Below, in pieces: positions 16,207 through 25,270 of a DNA stretch of 64,000 nucleotides. The stretch spans positions 1-64,000 of the forward strand of contig NZ_JAAXYO010000066.1 of assembly GCF_018854015.1 (NCBI RefSeq), written 5' to 3'. The position numbers and the translations under genes are program-made. This stretch comes from Igneacidithiobacillus copahuensis (GTDB taxonomy: Bacteria; Pseudomonadota; Gammaproteobacteria; Acidithiobacillales; Acidithiobacillaceae). Numbering within the stretch: position 1 is the stretch's first letter; each line of letters begins with the position of its first letter. The notes under the pieces were generated by a model. The model saw nothing but the letters and a program-made list of their open reading frames with translations. It was not told the origin of the DNA and did not search any database.

Positions 16207-17289
16207 TCAGCAGGTTTCCAGGGATTGCAGGAGTGTTTTCAGCAATACATCAGCGGCAGGCGCCACCAGTATCTGCAACTGGCCGTTCTGATGACAGGCC
16301 TCAGGATAGGGCTGGCGAAACAGCGCGATGGTGGACTTTCCCAAAGCGACACTCATATGGTAGGGACCAGAATCACTCGAAACGAAGAGATCACAACTAT
16401 CGATGATACCGCTCAACATGGAGAGAGAAGCGGTGCCTGCGAGGTTTTCCATCATCGTCGAACTGCCCCACCGAGCCTGATAGCGCTGCCGAAACTCCTC
16501 ATTGATTTCGTTTTCATTCGCGGCCCCGGTAAGCAACAGACGGTACGGACGATTCTCCCAAAGGCGTCCCAAAGCCTCCACCAAAGTATCCAGATCAGGT
16601 CTTCTGGGTAAGGCATCCGGGGTACCGCAGCCAATATTGAGCCCAATGCGAAGCTCCTCTTCGTCTTTGGGATGGGCGCGTTGCCAGAGATGTCCCGGCT
16701 CGCCTACCTGAAGCACAATTGGCTGCCCCTGGCGCTCCAAACCCAAGGCAGCCAGGGCGGCAAAATCGCGCTCGGTATAGTCCATCGGCTGCGCCAGTCC
16801 ACGTTCTTTGGCATAGCGCGCCAGACTGGGACCTGCATGATCGTAGAACCATCCCCGTCCCACCACCTGCGCCACCCCCACCGTCACCGCGTGCGGGGAC
16901 TGAGCGCGCAGAACCCGACTGGCAACACTGCTTTCTATACCGTGCGGTTCATGATCGATGATCAGATCCGCCGAAATTTCTCTCCCCAGACGGCGCAATT
17001 CCGGCAGCAGACTGCGCCAGCCCTGCGGACCCACACCGCGCATCCCGGCAAAGCGCCCTTCCTGCAAGGGCAGAAAGTGGGCGCTCTGCAGGAGATGATG
17101 CTCTGCAATCAGTTCCTCGCTCGGGTAGCCCGGCCAACGGCTGAGAAAAATCAGATGCAGCTCGGCTTCGGGCCAACGCCTTTTCAGGACCGCCCAGGCT
17201 GCGGAGCTGCGCAGAATGTCGCCGATACCCGCGCTGTGGGACTTGATGAGGATGATGCGACGAGGATGGAGTGGTAAAGGCCTTGGCAT
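16207..17289 (-). CDS. GT9 heptosyltransferase-family protein
   Basis: A 360-residue GT9 protein. It opens with PRRIILIKSHSAGIGDILRS, the GxGD-type N-terminal motif, and ends with CDLFVSSDSGPYHMSVALGK, the ADP-heptose-binding motif. The sequence is distant from WaaC and WaaF, and the middle part (DHEPHGIESSVASRVL) is not typical, so it is named at family level. In this context it probably adds a later core heptose or related sugar. Confidence 0.82.
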   Translation of the reverse strand: MPRPLPLHPRRIILIKSHSAGIGDILRSSAAWAVLKRRWPEAELHLIFLSRWPGYPSEELIAEHHLLQSAHFLPLQEGRFAGMRGVGPQGWRSLLPELRRLGREISADLIIDHEPHGIESSVASRVLRAQSPHAVTVGVAQVVGRGWFYDHAGPSLARYAKERGLAQPMDYTERDFAALAALGLERQGQPIVLQVGEPGHLWQRAHPKDEEELRIGLNIGCGTPDALPRRPDLDTLVEALGRLWENRPYRLLLTGAANENEINEEFRQRYQARWGSSTMMENLAGTASLSMLSGIIDSCDLFVSSDSGPYHMSVALGKSTIALFRQPYPEACHQNGQLQILVAPAADVLLKTLLQSLETC

Positions 17290-17298
17290 AGTGGGAGA

Positions 17299-17436
17299 TC
17301 AGGCCGTCGCCTTCCCTTTCGGCAGATCCACCTCGGCATAGACTTGTCCGGCTACATACTCATGGCGGATTTCCGATCGTTGCTCGCCTTCCAGGTATTC
17401 TTGCATGGGCAACGGTGTAACCAGGGCCGCTTTCAT
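17299..17436 (-). pseudogene. Uma2-family endonuclease gene with the middle deleted
   Basis: A 45-codon frame with a good RBS (ggagag) that starts MKAALVTPLPMQEYLEGEQR and continues SEIRHEYVAGQVYA, the classic N terminus of Uma2 (DUF820) PD-(D/E)XK-like proteins. It then jumps directly to EVDLPKGKATA, which looks like the usual Uma2 C-terminal end (...YxxVDLP). Roughly 140 internal residues are missing without loss of frame, including the catalytic core. It stands between glycosyltransferase genes and is almost certainly non-functional as a nuclease. Confidence 0.7.
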
Positions 17437-17503
17437 GACATTCTCTCCACGGAGAACTTCCGCAAATTTCCAGAAACTATCATAAGGTTCCGACTCTCGA
17501 CTG

Positions 17504-18562
17504 TCATCGCCCCGGGGTGGCCAGAAATTCGCGGGCGATGGCGTCGGCAGCAAAGCGCTCGACCTGAGCCGGCCCGTTGGCGGCGAGCTGCCGGCACAGC
17601 CCTCGATCAGAGGCAAGACGCAGAATGGCATCGCGCCATGCATCACTCTGCCCGGCGGGCAGCAAAAACCCCGATACACCATCCGCAAAACTCTCCGGGA
17701 TTCCTCCCATTGCCGCGCCAAGAACAGGGGTGGCGCAAGCCTGGGCCTCGACCAGGACCCGACCAAAGGTGTCCGGTTCGATGGACGGCAGAGCCAGGGT
17801 ATCCATGACGCTATACCAGGGGGTGACTCGTTCCTGCCAACCGATGACGTGCTGCCAGCTTCGACCCGCCAAGCGTTCGCGCAACGCCTCTTCATGCGGG
17901 CCGCCACCAATCCACAAGCCATGCACCCGCGCATCCTGGGCATGGGCGGCATCGATTGCGTCAGCGAGCACAAAAACGCCCTTGCCGCGATGCCAGGCCC
18001 CGACAAAACCGACAAGAAAATCCTCCTCCCGCAACCCCAAAGCCTGGCGCCGCGCCGACCGCGCCTCGGGCTCACGCTGAAAGTCGGCAAGGGACAAGGG
18101 ATTGCGCAGAACCTCGACGCGTTCTTCGGGCAGACCTTGAGCGATGAGGCGCTCGCGGAGGTAGGCGGAGACAGCAAAGAGGCGCAACGGCCAGTGGGAA
18201 AGGAGCCAACGGGTGCTGGGGCGAAGGCGCAGGTCCATGTGGCGAAAGAGCGCTAGCGGTACGCCATGGGCGCGGCTGAGCAGGGCCAACGGCCAATATT
18301 CCTTGCTGAAACTGCCGACCAGAACGTCCGGTCGCAACTGGCGAAGACCACGATTCAGGGCCCGAAGCCCATGCGGATCGGCGCTGTTGCGGAAGGTCCC
18401 ATAATGGAGAGAAACCGCTTCGCCTTGTAGGGCGGCGGCAATTTTGCCCTGGGGGTGCACCAGCGCGTGGGCATCGACCCCTAGCTGCGCGAGAGCGCGC
18501 AGCAGGGTGATCATATGGGTTTCGGTACCGCCGCCACCGGGATTGGTCCCCACCCATAGCAA
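17504..18562 (-). CDS. GT4-family glycosyltransferase
   Basis: A 352-residue GT-B glycosyltransferase. GTNPGGGGTETHMITLLRAL is the acceptor-side glycine-rich motif. VGFVGAWHRGKGVFVLADAI and PSIEPDTFGRVLVEAQACATPVL (the E-x7-E donor motif) identify family 4. The start is uncertain: no ATG, GTG or TTG lies in frame between an upstream TGA and the TTG at 18562. An aggag sits seven bases before an in-frame CTG at 18574, so a start at CTG or TTG is likely. The acceptor is unknown. Confidence 0.82.
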   Translation of the reverse strand: MLWVGTNPGGGGTETHMITLLRALAQLGVDAHALVHPQGKIAAALQGEAVSLHYGTFRNSADPHGLRALNRGLRQLRPDVLVGSFSKEYWPLALLSRAHGVPLALFRHMDLRLRPSTRWLLSHWPLRLFAVSAYLRERLIAQGLPEERVEVLRNPLSLADFQREPEARSARRQALGLREEDFLVGFVGAWHRGKGVFVLADAIDAAHAQDARVHGLWIGGGPHEEALRERLAGRSWQHVIGWQERVTPWYSVMDTLALPSIEPDTFGRVLVEAQACATPVLGAAMGGIPESFADGVSGFLLPAGQSDAWRDAILRLASDRGLCRQLAANGPAQVERFAADAIAREFLATPGR

Positions 18563-18601
18563 ACGGACGCTCAGAATCCTTCTCCTGCACCCACCTGTGC
18601 A

Positions 18602-19324
18602 TCAGGAACGCGGACGATCTTCATATCCTGTCCAAAGCTGCAACGGGAATACATGCGGCAAATGATGCCCCCCCACGGAAATGCGCGGCAGGGCGAACAG
18701 GTCCGCATCGCTTTGCGCTCTTCCGCGCCGCGTGGTCACCGCCGCGGCAAAGCCAGAACGCGCGACCATCTCCCGCTCGCGTGCGCCCATTTCACCATAG
18801 GGATAACAGAACGTCATGATCTCTTGGCCCAACTGCGCCTCCAGTTCTGCCTTGCTGCCGGAGATCTCCTGCTCCGCGTCGGCGTCTGCCAGAGCCGGCA
18901 GATGAACGTGATTTTGCGTGTGCGCACCAATTTCCATACCCGCATCGCGCCAGTGTTCGAGCTCCGACAGGGACATCATCGGCTTTTCCACTCGCAACTG
19001 CTCGGCATCCCAACGATTGAATGCCCCCAGCGCGGCCGATACCACAAAACAGGTGGCGGTGAATCCCCAGCGCTGCAGGATCGGCAGGGCGCTGTCCACA
19101 TTGTCGCGATAGCCGTCATCAAAGGTAATTACCACCACTTTGCCACTGCTTTCCCCCCGCAGATAGGGCAGCGCATCCCGCAGGGACAGGCCCTGATAGC
19201 CGGCTCGCGCCAAAAGCCCCATCTGCCAGGCAAAGCGGCGCGGCGCAACATAGAGGCTGCGCAGCCGCGCCCCCACTGGGGCGTGCGCGATGTTGTGGTA
19301 GGTCAGAATGGGAATGCAGGCCAT
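18602..19324 (-). CDS. Polysaccharide deacetylase (NodB domain)
   Basis: A 240-residue CE4 deacetylase-type protein. Motif 1 is VVITFDDGYRDN (catalytic and metal Asp), motif 2 is GAHTQNHVHL (metal His pair), and ITFCYPYG-like and ALPRISVGG segments follow. There is no signal peptide, so it probably acts on a cytosolic or membrane-interface sugar intermediate rather than finished wall polymer. The ATG at 19324 follows the upstream stop by one base. It could deacetylate an N-acetylated sugar of the core or O-chain made by its neighbours. Confidence 0.83.
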   Translation of the reverse strand: MACIPILTYHNIAHAPVGARLRSLYVAPRRFAWQMGLLARAGYQGLSLRDALPYLRGESSGKVVVITFDDGYRDNVDSALPILQRWGFTATCFVVSAALGAFNRWDAEQLRVEKPMMSLSELEHWRDAGMEIGAHTQNHVHLPALADADAEQEISGSKAELEAQLGQEIMTFCYPYGEMGAREREMVARSGFAAAVTTRRGRAQSDADLFALPRISVGGHHLPHVFPLQLWTGYEDRPRS

Positions 19325-19325
19325 C

Positions 19326-20282
19326 TCAGACTGGATCGGATTTCCGGCTACGCAGCACGTAGGTGGTCTTCCCCTGCCCCTCGAAATAGATGCGCGACAG
19401 CATTTCGGCGACGATGCCGGTGTTGAGGAACTGCAGTCCGGCAAGGAAAAAGAGCACCCCGGCGATCAGCATGGGCCGCCCGGAGATGGCGGCTCCCTCG
19501 GCAAATTTATCGATAAAAAGGTAGATCAACATGCCCGAGCCAATGAACAGGGAAAACAGTCCGATCACCCCGAAGAAGTGCATGGGACGCTGGCTGTAAC
19601 CGAGGAAAAACTTGACGAAGAGCAGGTCGACCAGCACGCGAAAGGTACGGCTGATGCCGTACTTACTCTTGCCTGCCCGGCGCGGATGGTGACGCACCGG
19701 CACCTCGACGATACGGTCGGTGTAGGTAAGGGTAGAGAGCCAGGCAGGGATGAAGCGGTGCATCTCTCCATACAGTCGCACCCCCTGCAGGACCGAGGCG
19801 CGGTAGGCCTTGAGGGTACAGCCATAGTCATGCAGGCGCACGCCGGTCAGACGGCGGATGAGGCGGTTGGCGATGCGCGAGGGAATCTTGCGCAGCAAGA
19901 GCCCGTCCTGTCGGTTCTTGCGCCAGCCGGCAACCACATCCAGGTTTTCCGCGAGGAGCCGTTGCGCCAAGGGCAGGATGTCCTGCGGATCATTCTGCAG
20001 ATCGGCGTCGAGGGTGACGATGACCTCGCCGCGAGCGGCGTCGATTCCCGCCTGCATCGCCGCCGTCTGGCCAAAATTGCGCTGCAGGTGCAACACCGTA
20101 AGGACCTCTGGCCATTCCGCCTGGGCACGATCGAGGGCGGCGGCACTGCCATCGCGACTGCCATCGTCGACGATGATGACCTCGACATCGGCCGCGCCCA
20201 AAGCGGCATGTAGGGCCGCCACCAAGGGCTCGACATTGTCAATTTCGTTGTAGAGTGGGATGACGACCGACAGTTCAGGCAT
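19326..20282 (-). CDS. GT2 polyprenyl-phosphate glycosyltransferase (ArnC/DPM1-like)
   Basis: 318 residues. A GT2 domain (SVVIPLYNEIDNV, VEVIIVDDGSRDGS, LDADLQNDPQD, GWRKNRQD) is followed by two C-terminal membrane helices (about 225-290), the layout of ArnC and GtrB enzymes. These load a sugar onto undecaprenyl phosphate for transfer on the periplasmic side. The substrate sugar cannot be told. The ATG at 20282 overlaps the preceding gene by 8 bases; an ATG 15 bases upstream is possible. Confidence 0.85.
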   Translation of the reverse strand: MPELSVVIPLYNEIDNVEPLVAALHAALGAADVEVIIVDDGSRDGSAAALDRAQAEWPEVLTVLHLQRNFGQTAAMQAGIDAARGEVIVTLDADLQNDPQDILPLAQRLLAENLDVVAGWRKNRQDGLLLRKIPSRIANRLIRRLTGVRLHDYGCTLKAYRASVLQGVRLYGEMHRFIPAWLSTLTYTDRIVEVPVRHHPRRAGKSKYGISRTFRVLVDLLFVKFFLGYSQRPMHFFGVIGLFSLFIGSGMLIYLFIDKFAEGAAISGRPMLIAGVLFFLAGLQFLNTGIVAEMLSRIYFEGQGKTTYVLRSRKSDPV

Positions 20283-21273
20283 GGGTATTCCAGGCATCGA
20301 GAAAGGCACGGGTGGCGCTGGCGGGGTCTTCGGCTTCCAAAATTCCCGACAGGACGGCAATCCCTGAGGCGCCGGCAGCACGCGCAGCCGCGACCCGCTC
20401 CGGCGTCATCCCCCCTAGGGCAATCACCGGAACCGCCGCAGGCGCAATCATCTCGGCAAAGCGCTCGACCCCCAGGGCCGACGCGTCGGGATGGGTCTGG
20501 GTGGCGAACAGCGGAGAGAGAAAGGCATACCGCGCCTGCAACCGTGCGGCACGCGCCAGGCACCCCCCCCCGTGGCAGGAAACGCCAAAGGGTTGCGATG
20601 GCTTCCCCGTTGCCGCCTGCAGGCGGGCTTCCGTCCAGTGCTGGCCGGAAACGGGCCAGTCCGGGGCCGGTTCAGGATGATTGAGGAAAAAGCCTACGCC
20701 CCTATCGCGGGCCTGCTCCAGAAACCCGGGCATCGCCACTGCGAGTTCCGCTGGCATCGTCTCCTTGATCCGCAACACCACGGCACGCAGGCCAGCAGCG
20801 ATGGCGGACTGCAGCGCCGGCAAAAAGCGGGAAGTCGGCAGCCGCGCGGGGTCCGCAATCAGCCAAAGCGGCGGCTGCGGGAGCTCTTCGGCGAGCAACT
20901 TGGCGACCACCGGCAGATTGGGCGCAAGACAATCGAGTGCTGCAATTTCCCACGGGTAGACCCAGCGAATCTGCTGCCCCTCTCGCCCGTAGGGCTCCCC
21001 CTGCCAGCTCCGCACCCGAAAGAAGTGCAAAGCCACGGTGCGCTCGGGATAGGGATGATCGCGCCGCAGAAAGGTCTCGGGGGGACCAATCTGGACGCCG
21101 ATCTCCTCTTCCAGCTCCCGCCGCAGGGCCGCCTCCGCTGTCTCGCCGGGCTCGATCTTGCCCCCCGGGAACTCCCAAAATCCCGGCCAGGGTTTGCCCT
21201 CGGGACGCAAAGAAACCAGCACCCGGCCATCATCCCGCTGCAAGACCCCCGTAGCGACGGGGACTACCGCCAC
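20275..21273 (-). CDS. Nudix hydrolase fused to a ThiE-like domain
   Basis: A 332-residue two-domain protein. Residues about 5-130 are a MutT-type Nudix domain with the full box, GGKIEPGETAEAALRRELEE followed by EIGV, suited to removing 8-oxo-dGTP. Residues about 135-325 resemble a thiamine-phosphate synthase barrel (SPLFATQTHPDASALG, VIALGGMTPERV, GASGIAVLSGI). This fusion is common in proteobacteria, where the barrel often lacks proven ThiE activity. A run of nine C (nine G on the coding strand) at 20573-20581 lies in the barrel. It follows argJ after three bases. Confidence 0.85.
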   Translation of the reverse strand: MAVVPVATGVLQRDDGRVLVSLRPEGKPWPGFWEFPGGKIEPGETAEAALRRELEEEIGVQIGPPETFLRRDHPYPERTVALHFFRVRSWQGEPYGREGQQIRWVYPWEIAALDCLAPNLPVVAKLLAEELPQPPLWLIADPARLPTSRFLPALQSAIAAGLRAVVLRIKETMPAELAVAMPGFLEQARDRGVGFFLNHPEPAPDWPVSGQHWTEARLQAATGKPSQPFGVSCHGGGCLARAARLQARYAFLSPLFATQTHPDASALGVERFAEMIAPAAVPVIALGGMTPERVAAARAAGASGIAVLSGILEAEDPASATRAFLDAWNTHA

Positions 21274-21276
21274 GAC

Positions 21277-22494
21277 TCAGCTCCGGTAATCGGCATTGAT
21301 GCGCACATAGTCATAGGAAAGATCACAGGTCCAGATCTGCTCTTGGGCCGATCCGCGTCCAAGATCGACATGGATGGGGATCTCCGCCCGCGCCATGACC
21401 GCCTGCCCCGCCTCTTCGCTGTACTCTGCAGCACGGGCACCATTGCGCACGATGCACAGATCGCCGAGATGAATCTGTACCCGCTCGACATCGAGATCTT
21501 CCACTCCCGCCGAACCGATGGCCGCGAGCAGTCGGCCCCAGTTGGGATCCGAGGCAAAAAAGGCGGTCTTGATCAGGGGACTATGGGCCATGCGATACGC
21601 CACCTGCAGACACTCGGATACACTGCGTCCGCCACTGATCCGGATGGGGATGAACTTGCTGGCACCCTCACCGTCGCGGACGATGGCCTGCGCCAGTTCG
21701 GTCGCCACCTCGGTGATGGCGTCGATCAGGGCGTCTGCCTCACCCAGCGCCAGGGGCAGATTCCCCGCCCGCCCCGTGGCGATGAGCATGCAGGCATCAT
21801 TGGTGGACATGTCGCCATCCACGGTGATGCGGTTGAAGGAGCGGTTCACCGCCTGCTTCAAGATCGGCTGCAGGGCCTCCGGTGCAAGGGCGGCATCGGT
21901 AGCGATATAGGCGAGCATGGTCGCCATATCTGGCCGAATCATGCCGGAGCCTTTGGCAATACCGGTGACGGTGACCTCTTTGCCGGCAATATTGAGCTGT
22001 CGCGAGGCGCCCTTGGCCACCGTATCGGTAGTGCGGATGGCATCGGCGGCCTCCAGCCAGCGATCCTCGGCCAGCGCTGGCAGACAGCCCGGCAAGGCTG
22101 CCGCAATCTTGCCCGCCAGGTCGATCGGCTCTCCGATCACCCCGGTGGAGAACGGCAGGACCTGCTGCGCCGTACAACCCAATGCCGCAGCCACCACCCG
22201 GCAGCTATCTTCGGCAGCACGCAGTCCCGCCGCCCCGGTCCCGGCATTGGCGTTACCCGTATTGATGATCAGGGCACGAATGCCTTGACCGGTGGCGAGG
22301 TGTTCCTCGGCCACCAGGACCGGCGCCGCACGAAACCGGTTGCGGGTGAAGACACCCGCCACCTGCGTCCCGGGGGCGAGCTCCATCAAGGTTAGGTCGC
22401 GACGCGCGGCATAGCGGATCTGGGCCTCGGCTATGGCAAGGCGGACGCCGGCAACCGGCAGGAGGGAACGGGGAGGATCAAGGGCAACGGGCAT
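21277..22494 (-). CDS. argJ: Bifunctional ornithine acetyltransferase / N-acetylglutamate synthase ArgJ
   Basis: A cytosolic arginine-pathway enzyme that recycles the acetyl group from N-acetylornithine to glutamate. It is 405 residues, normal size. The self-cleavage site is KGSGMIRPDMATMLAYIATD, where the Thr of ATML becomes the new N-terminal nucleophile of the beta chain. The INTGNANAGTG and VDGDMSTNDA motifs are also present. It is co-directional with secA, starting nine bases after the secA stop. Confidence 0.94.
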   Translation of the reverse strand: MPVALDPPRSLLPVAGVRLAIAEAQIRYAARRDLTLMELAPGTQVAGVFTRNRFRAAPVLVAEEHLATGQGIRALIINTGNANAGTGAAGLRAAEDSCRVVAAALGCTAQQVLPFSTGVIGEPIDLAGKIAAALPGCLPALAEDRWLEAADAIRTTDTVAKGASRQLNIAGKEVTVTGIAKGSGMIRPDMATMLAYIATDAALAPEALQPILKQAVNRSFNRITVDGDMSTNDACMLIATGRAGNLPLALGEADALIDAITEVATELAQAIVRDGEGASKFIPIRISGGRSVSECLQVAYRMAHSPLIKTAFFASDPNWGRLLAAIGSAGVEDLDVERVQIHLGDLCIVRNGARAAEYSEEAGQAVMARAEIPIHVDLGRGSAQEQIWTCDLSYDYVRINADYRS

Positions 22495-22503
22495 GACAGT
22501 CTC

Positions 22504-25242
22504 TCAGCCGAGGCGACCACAACAGTGTTTATATTTTTTGCCGGAACCGCATGGGCAAGGCTGGTTACGACCCACCTTTTGCACGTGTATGGGCATCGCC
22601 GCCGCCCCACCCAGGGCCGCTACGGCGGACAGGTCGCGGTCCTCGTCTGCACTGGAGCCACCCGGCAGATCGGGGTGCTGGAAGACCAGACCCTGATTCG
22701 TCGGCGGGCTCGGGAAGAGACTGCTCCAATCCATGGCCTCGGCAGGCGTCTCGCTAACCGGGCTGACCTGCACATGCGACAGGGTGCTGACGATTTCTTC
22801 GCGCACCCGCGCCAGCATGGCATTGAACAAGGTCAACGACTCGCGCTTGTACTCCTGCTTGGGGTTTTTCTGCGCATAGCCACGCAGGTGAATACCCTCG
22901 CGCAGGTGATCCATGCTGGCGAGGTGATCTTTCCACTGGCTATCGAGCACCTGCAAGGTCACACTCTTTTCCAGATGACGAGCCATTTCCTCGCCCATCA
23001 ATGCCTCGCGCTCCTGCCAGCGGGCGTGCACCGCCTCCAGGATGCGTTCCTGCAGGCCCTCATGATTCAAGGTGCGATCGGCTGCCAGCCATTCTCCTAC
23101 TGGGAACTTTTCGGCAAAAATCCGTTCCAGGGCCAGTTCCAGCCCCTCAATGTCCCACTGCTCTTCCATGACGCCCGCCGGGGCATAGTCATCGAGCAGA
23201 GCATCGAGCACATCAACCCGCAGGGATTCCACTTCTCTGTGCAAATTGTCACTGTCCATGAAGGCGTTGCGCTGGGCGTAGATGATCTTGCGCTGTTCAT
23301 TGGCGACGTCGTCATATTCGAGCAACTGCTTGCGGATATCGAAATTGCGCGCTTCAACCTTGCGCTGGGCGTTTTCGATGGACTTGGTCACCCAGGGATG
23401 CTCGATGGCCTCCCCCGGCTGCATGCCAAGCTTCTGCATCAGTCCGCCCAGGCGATCACTGCCAAAGATCCGCATGAGCGGATCTTCCAGAGACAGATAA
23501 AACCGACTGCTACCAACGTCGCCCTGGCGCCCGGCACGTCCCCGCAGCTGGTTGTCCACCCGCCGCGACTCATGACGTTCCGTACCAATGATGTGCAGAC
23601 CGCCGGCTGCCAGGGTCTTGTCGTGCTCCGCTCCCCAGCCATCGCGCAGGTCCTGGGCTTGCGCTGCCTTGGCGGCATCGTCGAGGTCTTCGCGTGCCTC
23701 GATCATCTCAATCTGATGCTCGACATTGCCACCGAGAACGATATCCGTACCGCGGCCGGCCATGTTCGTGGCAATGGTCACGGCACCGGATTTTCCCGCC
23801 TGGGCAATGATTTCCGCCTCGCGCTCGTGCTGCTTGGCATTGAGCACGGAATGGGGGATTTTTTTCTGTTGCAGACAGCGCGACAAATACTCATTGTGTT
23901 CGATAGAAGTCGTACCCACCAAAACGGGTTGCCCGCGCTCTCGACAGGCCTCGATATCGGCGGTGATCGCATCCCATTTCTCCGCCGCCGTACGGTAGAT
24001 CTGATCGGCCAGATCCTTGCGCTGAATGGGTCGGTGGGTGGGAATGACGACCACTTCCAGGCCATAGATCTGGTTGAGCTCGAAGGCCTCGGTGTCGGCA
24101 GTGCCAGTCATGCCCGACAATTTTTCGTACATACGGAAATAATTCTGGAAGGTGATGGAGGCCAGGGTCTGGCTCTCGTTCTGGATCTCCACCCCCTCCT
24201 TGGCCTCCACCGCCTGATGCAAGCCGTCGGACCAGCGCCGGCCCGTCATCATGCGGCCGGTAAATTCATCGACGATGCAGACCTCACCGTCGCGAACGAT
24301 ATAGTCCGTTTCGCGATGGTAGATATGATGTGCGCGCAAACCCTGATTGAGATGATGCACCAGACTGACGTTCTGGACGTCGTAGAGGTTCCCCTCGCGC
24401 AGCAAGCCATTATCGAGCATCAGTTGCTCGGCCTTTTCGACGCCCTCTTCCGTGAGCAGCACCTGCTTGGCCTTTTCATCGATGGTAAAGTCTTCGTCGG
24501 CAACGAACTGCGGGATGAGCTTGTCGACTTTTTGGTAGAGATCGGTGTTTTCCTCGGTGGGCCCGCTGATGATCAGCGGCGTGCGCGCCTCGTCGATAAG
24601 GATGGAGTCGACTTCGTCAATAATGGCGTAATGCAGGCCGCGCTGCACTCGCTCGGCGGGCGAAAAGGCCATATTGTCACGCAGATAGTCGAAGCCAAAC
24701 TCGTTGTTGGTGCCATAGGTGATGTCGGCAGCGTAAGCCGCACGGCGCTCCTCGGGCGAAAGATTGGCAATGATGGTCCCAACGGACAGGCCCAGAAAGC
24801 GGTGCACGCGCCCCATCCACTCGGCATCACGACTGGCCAGATAGTCGTTGACCGTCACAACGTGAACGCCTTTGCCGGTCAGGGCATTGAGGTAGGCCGG
24901 CAGAGTGGCGACCAGGGTCTTGCCCTCGCCGGTGCGCATCTCGGCAATCTTGCCCTCGTGCAGCATGTAACCGCCGATCAGCTGCACATCGTAGTGAAAC
25001 AGCCCCATAACGCGCCGCGCCGCCTCGCGTACGGTGGCAAAGGCCTCGGGCAGGATACTGTCCAGGGGCTCCCCGTTCCCGACCCGCTCGCGCAGTCGCG
25101 CCGTCTGCCCCTGTAGCTCGGCATCGCTCATGGCGTGAACCTGTTCCTGCAAGCCATTGATCCGGGCAACTACAGCGCGGGCTTTCTTGATCAGGCGGTC
25201 GTTGCGACTGCCCACCACATGACGGATGATGGTTCCCAGCAT
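22504..25242 (-). CDS. secA: Preprotein translocase ATPase SecA
   Basis: The motor ATPase that pushes unfolded preproteins through SecYEG. It is 912 residues. Walker A is MRTGEGKTLVATL and the DEAD-like box is IIDEVDSILIDEARTPLIIS. NMAGRGTDIVLGGN and GRAGRQGDVGSSRFYLSLED are helicase motifs. The C terminus carries the CPCGSGKKYKHCC zinc site that binds SecB or ribosomes. The start MLGTIIRHV at 25242 is preferred over an ATG nine bases upstream. It leads the minus-strand run. Confidence 0.95.
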   Translation of the reverse strand: MLGTIIRHVVGSRNDRLIKKARAVVARINGLQEQVHAMSDAELQGQTARLRERVGNGEPLDSILPEAFATVREAARRVMGLFHYDVQLIGGYMLHEGKIAEMRTGEGKTLVATLPAYLNALTGKGVHVVTVNDYLASRDAEWMGRVHRFLGLSVGTIIANLSPEERRAAYAADITYGTNNEFGFDYLRDNMAFSPAERVQRGLHYAIIDEVDSILIDEARTPLIISGPTEENTDLYQKVDKLIPQFVADEDFTIDEKAKQVLLTEEGVEKAEQLMLDNGLLREGNLYDVQNVSLVHHLNQGLRAHHIYHRETDYIVRDGEVCIVDEFTGRMMTGRRWSDGLHQAVEAKEGVEIQNESQTLASITFQNYFRMYEKLSGMTGTADTEAFELNQIYGLEVVVIPTHRPIQRKDLADQIYRTAAEKWDAITADIEACRERGQPVLVGTTSIEHNEYLSRCLQQKKIPHSVLNAKQHEREAEIIAQAGKSGAVTIATNMAGRGTDIVLGGNVEHQIEMIEAREDLDDAAKAAQAQDLRDGWGAEHDKTLAAGGLHIIGTERHESRRVDNQLRGRAGRQGDVGSSRFYLSLEDPLMRIFGSDRLGGLMQKLGMQPGEAIEHPWVTKSIENAQRKVEARNFDIRKQLLEYDDVANEQRKIIYAQRNAFMDSDNLHREVESLRVDVLDALLDDYAPAGVMEEQWDIEGLELALERIFAEKFPVGEWLAADRTLNHEGLQERILEAVHARWQEREALMGEEMARHLEKSVTLQVLDSQWKDHLASMDHLREGIHLRGYAQKNPKQEYKRESLTLFNAMLARVREEIVSTLSHVQVSPVSETPAEAMDWSSLFPSPPTNQGLVFQHPDLPGGSSADEDRDLSAVAALGGAAAMPIHVQKVGRNQPCPCGSGKKYKHCCGRLG

Positions 25243-25270
25243 GAATGCCAAAACTCTAAGTCAAAAAAAT

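Noticed and set aside
17504..18177. A long minus-strand frame linked to the Uma2 remnant and overlapping the GT4 gene in another frame
   Set aside because: Only its last 45 codons show real similarity and a proper RBS; the upstream part is a shadow of the GT4 gene.
20491..22395. A 634-codon open frame on the plus strand, antisense to argJ and the Nudix fusion
   Set aside because: It spans two well-supported minus-strand genes and their junction. Its composition is what a reversed GC-rich gene gives.
22525..25116. An 863-codon open frame on the plus strand, antisense to secA
   Set aside because: It is a mirror of secA codon structure in GC-rich DNA. It has no RBS and no recognisable domain, and secA on the other strand is certain.
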